9,214 nt of DNA from Calditrichia bacterium (GTDB taxonomy: Bacteria > Calditrichota > Calditrichia > RBG-13-44-9 > J075), in contig JACKAP010000038.1 of assembly GCA_020635015.1 (NCBI GenBank), positions 1 through 9,214 of the forward strand. Direction: 5' to 3'. Positions within the stretch are counted from its first letter, which is position 1, and each line of letters opens with the position of its first letter. The notes under the pieces are model-generated. The model did no database searches and was not told the DNA's origin. It saw only the letters and a list, made by a program, of their open reading frames with translations. Both the position numbers and the translations under genes were made by a program. Positions 9,175 through 9,214 of this stretch are shown here, piece by piece.

Positions 9175-9214
9175 TTATTTTTTTTTGACTTGTAAATTCG
9201 GGATCTTGGCTTAC

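Noticed and set aside
8923..9195. Plus-strand frames translating the tandem repeats at the right end
   Set aside because: They are periodic translations of the 22-23-nt DNA repeat, partly antisense to the regulator gene. Mixed unit lengths shift the frame, so no protein repeat is under selection.

Overview
The window is 9.2 kb of a bacterial chromosome, moderately GC-rich in its genes and AT-rich in some spacers. Every convincing gene lies on the minus strand, so genes are read from the right end to the left. The source looks like a Gram-negative environmental bacterium: there are clear AGGAG-type ribosome sites, a two-membrane-segment sensor kinase, and spacers full of palindromic and CGCGG-type repeats of the kind often seen in uncultivated lineages. 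A lineage in or near the Fibrobacteres-Chlorobi-Bacteroidetes group is possible, but the sequence does not settle it. SpoVR and PrkA do not imply sporulation, because both families are widespread in non-spore-formers.

Right part (6151-9174): a two-component system and its probable target. An OmpR-family response regulator (8341-9015) overlaps by one base with a membrane sensor histidine kinase (6944-8341). After a 310-base spacer comes a small membrane-anchored protein with two PepSY-like repeats (6151-6633). Its upstream region carries an exact CTTAAT-N5-CTTAAT direct repeat, the layout used by PmrA/QseB-type regulators, so the neighbouring regulator may control it directly. A strong hairpin terminator (6075-6146) starts four bases after its stop codon. 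The spacer also holds a roughly 190-bp element with 22-bp inverted ends. Seven tandem 22-23-nt repeats lie immediately upstream of the regulator's start codon.

Middle (5564-6150): a 587-base region with no convincing gene. It contains the terminator, at least four further perfect hairpins, an imperfect direct repeat built around GCCCCTGACGGGGC, and an inverted repeat next to the prkA operon.

Left part (65-5563): a tightly packed operon read as small AT-rich ORF, prkA, yhbH/yeaH-type gene, spoVR, then an unrecognised 169-residue gene. PrkA (AAA+/kinase), the VWA protein and SpoVR form a known conserved trio tied to stress, stationary phase or sporulation, with poorly understood biochemistry. 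The unrecognised last gene, 21 bases after spoVR, is a candidate fourth component.

I see no CRISPR array, tRNA, rRNA, transposase or known defence system here. The points most worth checking are the possible regulator-target link, the repeat array at the regulator's start, and the unrecognised genes at both ends of the prkA operon.
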